A stretch of 64,000 nt of DNA from Nitrospiraceae bacterium. GTDB lineage: Bacteria > Nitrospirota > Nitrospiria > Nitrospirales > UBA8639. Position numbers and translations under genes: made by a program. This document shows, in pieces, positions 32,729-43,200 of this stretch (position 1 is its first letter; each line of letters opens with the position of its first letter). The notes under the pieces were generated by a model, which saw only the letters and a list, made by a program, of their open reading frames with translations, made no database searches and had not been told where the DNA came from. The stretch is from NCBI GenBank assembly GCA_020632595.1, contig JACKFF010000010.1:62001-126000 (forward strand). Reading direction: 5' to 3'.

Positions 32729-34873
32729 TTACCCATCAAGGGAAAATTTCGGCGTGAATTCGAGCTTCCGCCATTTATGGAAATAAAACGTGATATCCCC
32801 GCTTTTGGTGGGATAAATCTTTTTGAACTGTTCCTTCCCATCCGGCCCTTTTTCGACCAGCACAATTTTCTTATCCAGGACCCGCGTACTCAACGGGGCA
32901 TAGAGAAAGGTATAGGGTTGGTCCTCATGAATCAACCGATGAAGCTCGTGCGTTAATTGCTCTTGTCGATCTCTATTGTATTCCTGGCGGATCCGGACAA
33001 TGAGCGCGTCAGCGCGCGGGTTGTTGTACCCCACAAAATTTAATTGTTGCGGCCCGGCCTGACTGGAATGCCAAATCTGATAGAGATCGGGATCGATGCC
33101 CATGCTCCAGCCCAACACAACCGCATCAAAGTCTCCGGTATTCACAAAATCGTTCAAAAACACGGCCCATTCAAAGACCTGTGTATTCACTTTAACACCG
33201 ATCTTTTTCCAGGCGTTCTGCGCGATGGTCATCAAATTTTTTCTGATAGGGTTCCCGTTATTCGTAATGAGGTTAAACTCAAAAATCTTCCCATCTTTTT
33301 CGAGCCACCCGTCCCTATTCATTTTCCATCCGGCATTCTCGAAAATCGCAACGGCTCCTTGAGGGTCGTAAGGAAGAGGTTGGATTGTCTGATCATACCA
33401 TTCGGTATTTCGGGGATAGGGCCCGGTCGTCCGTTCGCCTTCTCCATACACAAGATAGGTGATGATCTCGTCAACATTAATCGCCATCCCCAGAGCTGTC
33501 CTGATCTTCGGATCCGCAAATAACGGTTTTCGGTTGTTATAACCAATATAGGTGTAGGCAAATCCCAGGCTGCTAAACCATTGGTAGCTTGGATCGTTTT
33601 TATACCGGTCAACCTGATGAGGCTGAGCCGCATAGAAATCGACCGCGCCCGTACGAAATTCCACTTCTTGTGTGAACAGTTCGGGAATGATGCGCATATA
33701 ATATTCATGATATTCAGCGGGCCCTTCCCAATAGTCCTCATACCGTCGAAGATGAATAAATTCATCTCCCTGCCATTCGACAAACTCAAAGCGCCCGCTG
33801 CCGATGGGGTGTCGATTAAACAGACTCTCTCGCATCCCGAATGTCTTTTGAGCCTCCTCCGACAATCCGCGCTCTTGTTTTTCACGGGCTAAGGCCTCGG
33901 CATTGAGAAGATGCTCGGGGAGGATCCCCATCGTCCACGCATTGATGGCCGGGGAATAGAGGCGTTTATAGACAATTTGTATGGTGGAGGGATCCAGAAT
34001 ATTCACGGTTTTAATCGGCTCGAAGTCCGGAGTCCGTGGAGACAAATTTTTTGGATTCATAATGGATTCATAGGTAAACTTCACATCTCCGGCGTCGAGG
34101 ACATGCCCATCGTGGAACTTCACACCCTGGCGAAGATGGAACAGGATGGTGGGATTATGCTCGCCCACGGGAAGAATATCAGGGAATTTGGCCCGCAGGG
34201 GTTCCTCCAACTCCTTGGAAACCGGTTCTTGAGGATGAATGAATGCGTCATAAGGAAAGTGCTCAAAGTACCGCTCCCCGAGAACCGGCGTTAAGCGGTC
34301 AAATAAATCCTGGTCCACTTCCGAGAGGGTAAATGCCACTCGTTCCGGTACGTCAATGGTCACGGAGAGCTCTTTGAGCTGAGGTGTGCCTTCCGCATTG
34401 GGCACCAAGAGTGAGACGGGTTCCGATCGTTGCCCGGAAGGCAATAATTCAATGGATTGCACCCTCTCCTGCAACCCCTCAATGGTTCCAGCCTTCCAAG
34501 CCTCATGAATCTTCCGGAAAAGCTCACTCCCTGTCACTTCCGATCCATCCGGAAAGCGGTGATGCGGGTTAACCAGGAGATAGGCTTGTTCCGTAATCTG
34601 CCAATCGGTGGCCAATCGGCCCCGAAGCTTCAAGTCTTCGTCCAAATCCAGCAACCCCTCAAACACGTGGCTCACAATATTGGAGCTGGCAGAATCCGCG
34701 TTCAAGATAGGATTGAGAATTTTGGCATCCCCGCTGGACGCCTCAATATAGGTGACCAAACGATCCGGATTACCGGCAGCCTGGTGTTCGTAGGTAGGAA
34801 CCCAAAAATAGGATTGCAGCAAAAAAAGGACAAGAGTCAACGGGATGAACAGCAAAAGACGTTTGACAAACAT
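32729..34873 (-). CDS. dppA: Peptide-binding protein of the Dpp/Opp transporter, enlarged and membrane-anchored
   Basis: A 714-residue family 5 solute-binding protein, longer than the usual 500-550 residues. An uncleaved-looking N-terminal helix (RLLLFIPLTLVLFLLQSYFW) with no lipobox cysteine probably anchors it to the membrane. SBP5 features follow: LNADSASSNIVSHVFEGLLD, LRQGVKFHDGHVLDAGDVKF, IGYNNRKPLFADPKIRTALG and NNPRADALI. An extra ~120 residues (about 110-230) lie before the core motif. It is first in the operon and should set ligand choice; peptides are the default guess, but other substrates are known for the family. Confidence 0.85.
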   Translation of the reverse strand: MFVKRLLLFIPLTLVLFLLQSYFWVPTYEHQAAGNPDRLVTYIEASSGDAKILNPILNADSASSNIVSHVFEGLLDLDEDLKLRGRLATDWQITEQAYLLVNPHHRFPDGSEVTGSELFRKIHEAWKAGTIEGLQERVQSIELLPSGQRSEPVSLLVPNAEGTPQLKELSVTIDVPERVAFTLSEVDQDLFDRLTPVLGERYFEHFPYDAFIHPQEPVSKELEEPLRAKFPDILPVGEHNPTILFHLRQGVKFHDGHVLDAGDVKFTYESIMNPKNLSPRTPDFEPIKTVNILDPSTIQIVYKRLYSPAINAWTMGILPEHLLNAEALAREKQERGLSEEAQKTFGMRESLFNRHPIGSGRFEFVEWQGDEFIHLRRYEDYWEGPAEYHEYYMRIIPELFTQEVEFRTGAVDFYAAQPHQVDRYKNDPSYQWFSSLGFAYTYIGYNNRKPLFADPKIRTALGMAINVDEIITYLVYGEGERTTGPYPRNTEWYDQTIQPLPYDPQGAVAIFENAGWKMNRDGWLEKDGKIFEFNLITNNGNPIRKNLMTIAQNAWKKIGVKVNTQVFEWAVFLNDFVNTGDFDAVVLGWSMGIDPDLYQIWHSSQAGPQQLNFVGYNNPRADALIVRIRQEYNRDRQEQLTHELHRLIHEDQPYTFLYAPLSTRVLDKKIVLVEKGPDGKEQFKKIYPTKSGDITFYFHKWRKLEFTPKFSLDG

Positions 34874-35237
34874 AGAGGTCTACATCAACACCACACAGTT
34901 AATGCCTCAATGTTATCAAGAACCCCAAGGGGATGCTATGCCTGATTGATTGTCATCAACAAATCATGCCACCGGAGATGAAATATGCTCTCTAAAAGGT
35001 AATACGGGGAAGGGAGAAAAACACCGGATGGTAGCCAGGACCGGACATTCGGGTGAACGGTCTGACCGGATCTGACTGAGTTAAGGTGGCATGAAAGATC
35101 GCATTGACTCACAAGGGGAATGTTACCCATGACAGAGATGTGGCCCGGACGGGCCTTGCTACAACCGGTCACTCTTCCCCCGTTTGTGATGCAGAATGAC
35201 CGCTCATGACCACCGTGTCTCAACAAGATGGCCTTTT
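34874..35237. other. Intergenic region upstream of the dpp operon
   Basis: 364 bp containing the dpp promoter region on the minus strand and the 3' end zone of the Rieske gene. A minus-strand frame at 34936-35226 has poor composition and no ribosome binding site. No repeat or hairpin stands out. Confidence 0.45.
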
Positions 35238-35552
35238 CTATGCCTGGGACAGATCGACTTTCACTTCTCCATCTTCAACGACGGTCGGGTAGGATCTCAC
35301 ATGACTGGAGGGATTCGTCAGGCAATGTCCGGTTTTCACATTGTACTCCCACCCATGCCAGGGGCAGGACACCGTTTCCCCTTCAACATCGCCCTCACCT
35401 AAAGGCCCCCCTCTATGGAGACAGGTGTTATCGATGACATGAAAGGCTCCATCCACTTTAAAAAGGGCCAGACATTTCTCACCGGCTTCCACCACCATTC
35501 CTTTTCCTTCTTCCACTTCATCTATTTTCGCGATACGCACTAACTCCGACAT
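35238..35552 (-). CDS. Rieske [2Fe-2S] ferredoxin (NirD-like)
   Basis: A 104-residue soluble Rieske protein. The cluster ligands are in NTCLHRGGPL (C-x-H) and SCPWHGWEY (C-x-x-H). It has no signal peptide, so it is cytoplasmic, like NirD or dioxygenase ferredoxins. GAGGAG precedes ATG. It lies 30 bp downstream of mrp on the same strand and is probably co-transcribed. This suggests an electron carrier whose cluster might be supplied by Mrp, which is inference. Confidence 0.85.
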   Translation of the reverse strand: MSELVRIAKIDEVEEGKGMVVEAGEKCLALFKVDGAFHVIDNTCLHRGGPLGEGDVEGETVSCPWHGWEYNVKTGHCLTNPSSHVRSYPTVVEDGEVKVDLSQA

Positions 35553-35582
35553 AGGTTCTCCTCAACATGAACATGCGTTCAT

Positions 35583-36479
35583 TTAAGATTTCTTCAAGGG
35601 ATCAGTAATTTTTTTAAGTAAACTGGAAATGGAGGGCGCAGCATCCCCGTTCCCTTTTTCCGCCTGTTCGATATTGGCCGTCAGGGCTTTGGCAATCTGA
35701 AGAAAGGCCTGGGCTTGGGGCGACGAGGGATCATTGCTGACAATTGGAGTACCTTTATCTCCCCCCTCCCGGATAGCCGGATCAATCGGAATTCGTCCTA
35801 AAAATGGGATCTCAAATTTCTGAGCGGCACGTTCCCCACCACCAGTCGAAAAAATTTCTGTCCGTTCGTGACAATGTCCACAAACAAAATAACTCATATT
35901 TTCAATCACCCCGAGCAACGGGACATTCACCTTTTTGAACATCGTCATGCCTTTCCTCACATCCTGCAGAGCCACTTCCTGCGGAGTGGTCACAGTAATC
36001 GCTCCGGTCAACGGCACTAATTGCGACAAGGTTAAAGGCACATCTCCAGTCCCAGGAGGCAAATCGATCAGCAAATAATCCAGTTCCCCCCAGACCACAT
36101 CACGAAAAAATTGCTGGATCGCCGAATGAACCATGGGTCCACGCCACACCACGGGCGTGTCTTCCGGCACGAAAAATCCCATGGAAATCACTTTCACTCC
36201 CTGCCCCTCGGCAGGCAGAATTTTGTCCCCATCCTTTCCAGGCTCTTTTGACACCCCGATCATCAGAGGAATATTCGGTCCATACACATCCGCATCCATT
36301 AATCCTACCGCATAGCCTTGCTGCTTAAGCGCAACTGCCAGGTTTACGGTAACCGTGGATTTGCCGACTCCGCCTTTGCCACTGCTCACCGCAATGATGT
36401 GTTTCACGCCCGGCAATGGATTCCCTCCAGGTTGATTGGGTGGGGTCGCGGGACCGGGCGGGTTTTGTTCATCAGCCAT
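35583..36479 (-). CDS. mrp: Mrp/NBP35-type iron-sulfur cluster carrier ATPase
   Basis: A 298-residue P-loop protein: deviant Walker A AVSSGKGGVGKSTVTVNLA, MDADVYGPNIPLMIG, VVWRGPMVHSAIQQF, LLIDLPPGTGDVPLT, and the CGHC pair in SYFVCGHCHERTEIFSTGGG that binds a bridging Fe-S cluster in a dimer. The N-terminal DUF59/MIP18 domain of many Mrp proteins is missing; a Pro-rich ~20-residue tail stands there instead. AAGGAG lies before ATG. It transfers Fe-S clusters to apoproteins in the cytoplasm. Confidence 0.88.
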   Translation of the reverse strand: MADEQNPPGPATPPNQPGGNPLPGVKHIIAVSSGKGGVGKSTVTVNLAVALKQQGYAVGLMDADVYGPNIPLMIGVSKEPGKDGDKILPAEGQGVKVISMGFFVPEDTPVVWRGPMVHSAIQQFFRDVVWGELDYLLIDLPPGTGDVPLTLSQLVPLTGAITVTTPQEVALQDVRKGMTMFKKVNVPLLGVIENMSYFVCGHCHERTEIFSTGGGERAAQKFEIPFLGRIPIDPAIREGGDKGTPIVSNDPSSPQAQAFLQIAKALTANIEQAEKGNGDAAPSISSLLKKITDPLKKS

Positions 36480-36582
36480 TCAATAATCTCCTTATGTCAC
36501 AGACACTCATAATAAATTTCACATATGCGACGCAGTAGGTCGCCACCTTTCTCGCCGCCCCATTAGACCATGAATCAAAGAG

Positions 36583-36620
36583 AACCCGAAACCCTCACAG
36601 ACTTAAGAGGATTTCGGGTT
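36583..36620. terminator. Hairpin between the zinc-ribbon gene and mrp
   Basis: AACCCGAAACCCTC (36583-36596) pairs with GAGGATTTCGGGTT (36607-36620) with one mismatch. Short T-rich stretches lie on both sides, and it is placed to end transcription of the 36682-36885 gene before mrp. Confidence 0.6.
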
Positions 36621-36681
36621 TCTTACCACACCTGCACAATTGACTAGAGGGATACGAACAAAAAACGACGGGCAAAGACAC

Positions 36682-36885
36682 CTACCCTAGTTGGGTGGCA
36701 AACTTTTTACGCGAACGCCCGATGAGGGGTTCATGGTGATGGCGGCGATTTTCAGAAATCACCGGATCCAAAATTTCCCCACAGGTAATACACCGCCAAC
36801 CCGAAAAATATATGGCCCCGGATTCATCGGCCACATCACCGAACTTATCTTGAATCATTATTCCCTGACAACGCGGACAATCCAT
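36682..36885 (-). CDS. Small zinc-ribbon protein
   Basis: A 67-residue protein MDCPRCQGIMIQDKFGDVAD with a second pair in GWRCITCGEILDPVI, giving a C2C2 zinc ribbon, and a basic tail (RRHHHEPLIGRSRKKF). ATG at 36885 has AAGGAG eight bases upstream; the GTG three codons before is less well placed. It is encoded between the sigma-54 regulator and mrp. A nucleic acid-binding or regulatory role is possible but not shown. Confidence 0.7.
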   Translation of the reverse strand: MDCPRCQGIMIQDKFGDVADESGAIYFSGWRCITCGEILDPVISENRRHHHEPLIGRSRKKFATQLG

Positions 36886-37026
36886 AACAAGCACTCCTTC
36901 TCACAGGAAAAAGAATAATAAAATCAATGCGCAATTAATCAAGGAGAAAAGCAAACCATGTGCCGTAATATATTCAGCACAAGCATTTGATAAATATAGA
37001 ATTTATTTAAAACATCTTTCCTGAAA

Positions 37027-37043
37027 TGTTTCATAATGGAACA
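37027..37043. promoter_or_regulatory. 17-bp inverted repeat near the regulator gene
   Basis: TGTTTCATAATGGAACA: arms TGTTTC and GGAACA (one mismatch) around 5 bases, in the A/T-rich region 36886-37149 downstream of the sigma-54 regulator and upstream of the zinc-ribbon gene. A TGAAACA is found again at 37139. It could be an activator site for the minus-strand zinc-ribbon gene. Confidence 0.3.
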
Positions 37044-37149
37044 AATGCAATTAAATCCCATGAATTAAATCTTCATAAATCATTGTAAACATAACACTTT
37101 AACACACATGGCACAATTAGGTAACAACATAAACCAAAATGAAACATTT

Positions 37150-38529
37150 TTACGTTGTTTGAGTTATTCCATATTGTTTGACCTTCCGCCACAAAGTCGA
37201 TCGCCCAATTCCTAACTGTTGAGAAGCGTCCTTCAGCCGCCAACCTGATTTTTCCAACGCCCGGCAAATGGCTTGTCGCTCCAAGGCTTCCAGTGATTCG
37301 GAATCCGTCCATTCCCGATGCTCCCAACAATACCGATGGAGGTCGGCTGGAAGATGCTCAAATTGAATCGTATCCCCTTCGCAGCACACAAAGGCATGCT
37401 CGATCATATTCTGCAATTCCCTGATATTGCCGGGAAACGGGTACCGGCTGAGCGCCGTTAAACATTGCGGGGACAAGCTGACAATATGCTTACCCATTTC
37501 GCGGTTGAATTTTTCGAGAAAGTGATTCACGAGCAGGGGAATATCCCCCGTTCGCTCGCGTAGGGGGGGCAGCACAATCGGAATCACCCGTATACGAAAA
37601 TACAAATCCTCCCGAAACCGTCCCTGCTGAACAGCTTCTTCCAGATTCCGATTCGTGGCCGCGATTACTCTCACATCCACCGTGATCGTGTCATTGGATC
37701 CAACCCGCTCAAACTGCCCCCTCTCAAGAACTCCCAATAATTTCACTTGGGTGGCGACACTCATCTCCCCGATTTCATCAAGAAAAATCGTGCCACCATT
37801 CGCAATTTCAAACCGGCCCGGTTTATCAAAATACGCGTTGGTAAAGGCTCCTTTGACATGACCGAATATTTCACTCTCCAGAATGCCCTCAGATAGACTT
37901 GAGCAATTCACCACGACGAAAGGGGCATGCTTTCTCGGACTGTGGGCGTGTAACGCACAGGCAATTAATTCCTTGCCCGTTCCACTTTCTCCGGTGATGA
38001 GAACGGAGGATTTCGAAGCGGCGATGATCGGCAATTTGGCCATAATGTCCTGCATGCGAGGACACCGACCAACCATGTTATCCAGCTTGGTCTGCTCTCC
38101 CAGCCGATGTTTGAGCTCCGACACCTCTTCCACCTTGGCACTTAACTCGCGAACCAGCGAAATATCACGAATGACTTCGATTAACCCGATCAGCTTGCCT
38201 TCCTTATCCAATAAAAAGTCGGTATTAATGCTCACCGGAATATGGACGCCATCACGTCGACGAACCATCGCTTCAAAATTCGACACCCGCTCTCCCTGAA
38301 GCGCCCGCTCCAGGACACATTCCTTCGTCGAGCAGATATTACTCTGGATCAGGACATCACAGGCTAGGAGTGTCCCCGCCGCATCGACGTTGTACCCCAG
38401 CATCTTCTGCATCGCCCGATTCAAAAAGGTCACACGTTTCTGCAGATCAATCGTAATCACGCCGTCACTAATGCAATCCAGAATGATTTCGGCACCGTTT
38501 GAACGAGACGATGATCCCATTTCACCCAT
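37150..38529 (-). CDS. PAS-domain sigma-54-dependent transcriptional activator with GAFTNA loop
   Basis: A 459-residue NtrC-like activator. A PAS domain (residues ~12-130) contains a cysteine group (LLACDVLIQS, NICSTKECVLERAL) of a kind often tied to redox sensing. The AAA+ domain has Walker A GESGTGKELIA, Walker B GGTIFLDEIGEM, ATNRNLEEAV and the arginine finger area. The sigma-54 contact loop reads GAFTNA instead of GAFTGA. A Fis-type helix-turn-helix ends the protein (RLKDASQQLGIGRSTLWRKV). ATG 38529 has GAGAGG upstream; the frame also allows TTG at 38565. There is no kinase domain, so it senses directly. Confidence 0.88.
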   Translation of the reverse strand: MGEMGSSSRSNGAEIILDCISDGVITIDLQKRVTFLNRAMQKMLGYNVDAAGTLLACDVLIQSNICSTKECVLERALQGERVSNFEAMVRRRDGVHIPVSINTDFLLDKEGKLIGLIEVIRDISLVRELSAKVEEVSELKHRLGEQTKLDNMVGRCPRMQDIMAKLPIIAASKSSVLITGESGTGKELIACALHAHSPRKHAPFVVVNCSSLSEGILESEIFGHVKGAFTNAYFDKPGRFEIANGGTIFLDEIGEMSVATQVKLLGVLERGQFERVGSNDTITVDVRVIAATNRNLEEAVQQGRFREDLYFRIRVIPIVLPPLRERTGDIPLLVNHFLEKFNREMGKHIVSLSPQCLTALSRYPFPGNIRELQNMIEHAFVCCEGDTIQFEHLPADLHRYCWEHREWTDSESLEALERQAICRALEKSGWRLKDASQQLGIGRSTLWRKVKQYGITQTT

Positions 38530-38867
38530 GACGTCTACGCCTCTCGTTACAATATCGACTTTCAATTACCGCCAATATCTCTTTTCTTTCATCCGCATTT
38601 ATGGTAGGTAGATGCTGTGATGTCTTCCAAACCACATGACCCGACCCGTTTCCTGTTAGTGTAAGGCAACCCTATTCTGCTCCACAAACCCTTGCCGATA
38701 GCCATTTTGTCACTTTCCAAAAAGAACACAGTTCTCCCATCGGGCTCGCCCCTGGTGATGCAGGTGGTACACCTTCTTCCCATTCGGCGACTCAATGAGG
38801 GAGCGCCTTTATATGGAGCACTAACGTCTTCCGGGCACCTCCGTCGTGAGGTAAGGCACGTTACCGG
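38530..38867. other. Divergent intergenic region
   Basis: About 340 bp between the sigma-54 regulator and lgt. Both promoters must lie here. No clear -24/-12 element, repeat or small gene is visible. GAGGTAAGG at ~38848 is the probable ribosome binding site of lgt. Confidence 0.4.
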
Positions 38868-39686
38868 ATGATGACCCTCGATCCTGTCTCCATTTTGGCG
38901 GACCTTGCGCGGATCCCCTACCCGGACATTGATCCGGTGTTTTTTCGTATCGGGCCCCTGGCTCTTCGATGGTATGGCCTCATGTACCTTCTGGGACTGG
39001 CAGGAGCCTATTGGCTCATCAAGTCCAGAGCCGCCACAAAGAATGTCTCTCTCCCACCACAACAATTATCCGATCTTATCGTCTATGCCGCCTTTGGCGT
39101 CTTTCTCGGGGGGCGATTGGGATATGTGTTGTTTTATAACCTTCCCTTTTATCTGGACCATCCCCTCAAAATTTTTGCGGTATGGGAAGGGGGAATGTCA
39201 TTTCACGGCGGGCTGATCGGCACATGTATCGCGATCTGGATCTTTTGCAAAACCCGCGGATTTCCTGTTTGGCCCATCGCCGACTTAGCCGCAGGAGCGG
39301 CTCCGATCGGGTTGGGCTTTGGACGGATGGGGAATTTTATCAACGGAGAATTATTCGGGCGGCCGACCGATGTTGAATGGTGCATGGTGTTCCCCCATGG
39401 CGGCCCTGAGTGCCGACACCCCTCGCAACTCTATGAGGCAGGCTTGGAAGGCGTTGCACTCTTTGTTCTTTTATGGATCATCAACCGCCGATCCACCCCA
39501 CCGGGAACCATGTTTTGGACCTTCATCTGCGGATATGGAGTCGCTCGCTTTATTGTAGAATTTTTCCGTGAACCCGATAGTCATTTAGGGTTTATTTTCC
39601 AGTGGATCACGATGGGTCAGTTACTCTGCATCCCGATGATTGCGGTCGGCGTCTTCATGATTCTTCGGGGCTACAAACGGGCATAG
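38868..39686 (+). CDS. lgt: Prolipoprotein diacylglyceryl transferase
   Basis: A 272-residue integral membrane enzyme that attaches diacylglycerol from phosphatidylglycerol to the lipobox cysteine of prolipoproteins. Typical motifs are RWYGLMYLLGLAGAYWLI, GGRLGYVLFYN, WEGGMSFHGGLIG and the signature GRMGNFINGELFGRPTD, followed by HPSQLYEAGLEG and EFFREPDSHLGF. About seven hydrophobic segments fit the family. ATG 38868 or the adjacent ATG 38871 may be used. It serves the many lipoproteins encoded in this window. Confidence 0.92.
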   Translation: MMTLDPVSILADLARIPYPDIDPVFFRIGPLALRWYGLMYLLGLAGAYWLIKSRAATKNVSLPPQQLSDLIVYAAFGVFLGGRLGYVLFYNLPFYLDHPLKIFAVWEGGMSFHGGLIGTCIAIWIFCKTRGFPVWPIADLAAGAAPIGLGFGRMGNFINGELFGRPTDVEWCMVFPHGGPECRHPSQLYEAGLEGVALFVLLWIINRRSTPPGTMFWTFICGYGVARFIVEFFREPDSHLGFIFQWITMGQLLCIPMIAVGVFMILRGYKRA

Positions 39687-39740
39687 GCCTCAAATCCTCA
39701 CGCTTTTTTATCCGATTCCGAGAAATCCACAAGCAGCTCG

Positions 39741-40205
39741 CTAAAAACCCCTACCCCCGCCGCCTGGAGTCGCTCCCCCGCCGAATCCCGGAATGACCGG
39801 AGCCGAGGTAGCCTGCGTAGGGGCATCGGGAACATTGCCATACCGTCGGAGCGGTGGGGAATTCCAAATCACTTTATTACCGGGAGCAAGGTTGGCAGCC
39901 TCAATAAAATGTTTCTTTGCGCCGGCTTGATCGCCCATTTTGTCCATGCACAAAGCGAGATTATAGTGTGCTTCCGCCAGATCGGCTTGTTGTTGGACAG
40001 CAACTTGAAATTGTTGTCGTGCCGCTTCCCACCGGCCTTCGTCAAAGAGGCGCTTGCCTTCGGTCATAACCTGCAACACTTGGGTATCCACATTTGGAGG
40101 AGGGGCCAAGGCTGTCAACGGCGCTGGTTTGTCGGATGCGCACCCTCCTGCCGCCATCATGATGAAATAGACCCCAACGCATACCTGCATCCTCCAATTC
40201 CTCAT
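39741..40205 (-). CDS. TPR lipoprotein
   Basis: A 154-residue protein with a lipoprotein signal (QVCVGVYFIMMAAGGCAS; lipobox AGGC). A TPR pair (GKRLFDEGRWEAARQQFQVA, AEAHYNLALCMDKMGDQAGA) occupies residues ~45-110. The tail is low-complexity and Gly-rich (GFGGGATPGGGGRGF). It probably acts as a small scaffold in the envelope. It lies 20 bp after addA and ends the long minus-strand run. Confidence 0.72.
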   Translation of the reverse strand: MRNWRMQVCVGVYFIMMAAGGCASDKPAPLTALAPPPNVDTQVLQVMTEGKRLFDEGRWEAARQQFQVAVQQQADLAEAHYNLALCMDKMGDQAGAKKHFIEAANLAPGNKVIWNSPPLRRYGNVPDAPTQATSAPVIPGFGGGATPGGGGRGF

Positions 40206-40225
40206 TGCTTCCTCCTTCTTGTCAT

Positions 40226-43200
40226 CTATGGTTCGTGTTGAAACATATTTTCCTCGGTTTCTGCAGTCACCGTGACCACTTCACCGAGCCGAATAAAAAA
40301 GAGTTTACACCCTTTGACCGCAGGACCCAAGCATTGGCGAGCGGCCCGCGCATAGGCCTGCCCTTGTTCCCGATAAGTCTCTGCGCGCTGCCCCACCGTG
40401 CGAGAGGATACGTGATCCGTTTTATAATCGCCAACCCATATCTCCCCATCGATTTCATAGACCACATCCATCACCCCCTCCATCACCCGAGTCCGTGGCA
40501 AGTGCGACTCATGTGGCCCGACAGGCCATGGCACCGCAAACGGAACCTCCCGACCGAGAATAGTCGCCCTCTGCAATTCCCGATACCCCGTTGAACCGAG
40601 AAAGTGATCAAAGAGTGCTCCAAGTTCTCTGACCATCTCACGTTTGTCCAACTCCGACTGCCCTGGTAACTGGCGTTCGCAAAAATCGAGGAGCGCACAT
40701 TGAACCATTTCATGCTCATTCTGAAAATTCCACCGTTGAAGCACCCGATGCATCAAAATCCCGAGACGCTGACCGGTCCCACGTGAACCTTGCCCCCTCT
40801 TTCCCCACTCCGGGGCCGATTTCGTCTGATGCAGCATGGAGGGATTGAGGTAGGCCTCAGCCTGACTGGTCTGTTGCCATCTTATTTCACGTGCGTCCCA
40901 CTGGGGCGTCGCGATCATTACCTCACCGCTACCTTCTGGATCAGCATGGTGCTTTGGGGGGGGCCAGGATTTCAACACCGCGGGCGTCACGACGGTGTGA
41001 GGAATGCAGACTCCTCCCACCCGCACAATATCCAACTCCGGATTCCCGACCTCTTCTTCAACAATCCCCTGAATAAGACTTAAAAAACTCTCCCCACCCA
41101 CTTTCGGAAGTATGCCCCCTGACAAGATTAAGCGCTCCCTGGCCCTGGTCATTCCCACATATAGCAGACGTCGCTGTTCGGCGGCTTCTCGAATCCGTTG
41201 CTTTTCCCACAGAGGCACCTGGCCTGCATTCCACACAGGTGGCAGCGTACAACCGTACAATCCGCTAATCCAGTCAAATGTAATCTGTGCCCCGCGCTCC
41301 AGTCCTGTGGCCTTCTGATGCAACCCGGGCAATATCACCACGGGGAATTCGAGGCCTTTGGCTTTATGAATCGTTAGGACACGGACCGCGTCCAACGTCT
41401 CTTCGGCCAAAGGGGCTTCCGGCTCTGAAGGATGGGTCATGAGGGAGTCGACCAAGCGCTCCACCCAGGCAGAAAACGAGAGAGAAGGCATGGCCGCCTG
41501 TTCACTCATAAGGTCACGAAGCTTCCAGACATTCACCACCGCCTGTTCACCATGGTTCGAGGCGGCGGCCAATTCCACAAGAGGAAGTTGTTGAAACAGG
41601 TGATCGAGCAATTCCGGAATAGGCAGTCGATGTGCCTGGGCATGAAGCCAGGCCAGTCGCTGGAACAGGCCCTGAATGACTGACTGTTGGGAACTCGCCC
41701 ATGCACTAAGTTTCTGAGCCTGCCGGATATCCAACGGGCCAAGTTGCATCACATCCATAACCTCCCGATCCGTCAGCCCGCCTAACGAAGACCGGAGAAT
41801 GCCCACAAGGGCCAGAGCGTCGGTGGGGTCATCCAGGACACGAAGCACATTCACCACATCAATCACTTCCTGACGCCGGTAAAAATGCCGCTCACCATCG
41901 GCCATGCAAGGAATGTTGTGGCGCTGCAAGGCTTCAAGATACACCTGCGCATTGGTAAATTTCCTTAACAACACCGCGATATGCCCGGGGCGCAAGGAGG
42001 TTCTCACTCCCTTCTCCATAATCCACTGGCTTCCCGGCAGCAATTGTTCTTCAATCCACCCCGCTAACCATTCGGCTTCCACCCGTGTGGCCCGCTCAGC
42101 ATCCCATTCGTCTTCCCCTTGAGGATTGGCCATGACACAGATCTCCATTCCTGTCGAGCCGGAACCCGGCTCTCGCATCCGTCCAAACGCCATGGGGACA
42201 TTGGGGGGTTGAACATTGGCTTGAGGAATGAATAACCGGTCAAACACGGCATTGACAGCTTCAAGAATGGCCCCATCACTTCGAAAATTGGTCAGAAGAG
42301 TACACACGATCCCTCCATCATGCGTCACTTTGTCCACGACCTGATCAAACGCCTCGATATCAGCTCGCCGAAAAGCATAGATCGATTGTTTGGGATCACC
42401 CACAATAAACAGCTTCCCCGGCATAAGCTGGATATCCCGCCAAAACTTCCCGCACTCATTTGGGCGCTCACCTAGATAAAGCAGAATTTCATATTGAACC
42501 GGATCCGTATCCTGAAACTCATCAACCATTATGGCCGCATAGCTCCGTTTCAATTGTTCTCTGACCATAGGATGATCCCGCAGAAGATCTCTGACCCGGA
42601 TCAAGAGCCCATCAAATCGGATCCATCCCTTCGCCGAAAAACCCTGGCGAACTCGTTCGACAAACGGCCCAAGCACATGAAGGACCTTTCCCAACAGAAC
42701 TTCATTGACCTGCAACAGCTGTTGCGCAGCTTGAACCGCCCGCCTGGCATCTTGAAAATCCGACGCATCCCACTCTACCGGGGCCTTGCCAATGATGGAA
42801 TCAACCAGGGCTTTCTCCTCATCAGACAAAGGGAGGCTCATGGATGGCTCCCCATAGCCCACCCGATCAAATACGCGTTCAGCAAGAGATAAGAGCTTCT
42901 CAATTTTTCGGGGTTTGGCACGATCATATTGCGCCAGCAATGATCGGACCTGATGCTGTTTACGCTGTAGCCACTTCCGAAAGGCCGGAGAGGAACCTTC
43001 GGCACACACTTGCTGATCCAATTCAGAAATAGAAATCTGATCCTGACAGAGGGAGAAGGCAAAGGATCGAATCTCTTGCAAACCCATGTGACTGAGCAGG
43101 TCCTGCCACTGAGCATGTGCGGAACCTTGCGCACCTAATTCCTGTTCCAACCAGGCGTCCCACGCATCTTGAAAAGCCTCAAGAAATTGAGTCCCTTCAT

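Noticed and set aside
34936..35226. 96-codon minus-strand frame before the dpp operon
   Set aside because: No ribosome binding site, unusual composition, and it lies where a promoter is expected.
37106..37125. Sigma-54 promoter TGGCAC near the PAS regulator gene
   Set aside because: The -24 element fits, but the required GC at -12 is absent and it points away from the nearby genes.
38589..39065. 158-codon minus-strand frame overlapping lgt
   Set aside because: Antisense to a certain lgt gene with no family match.
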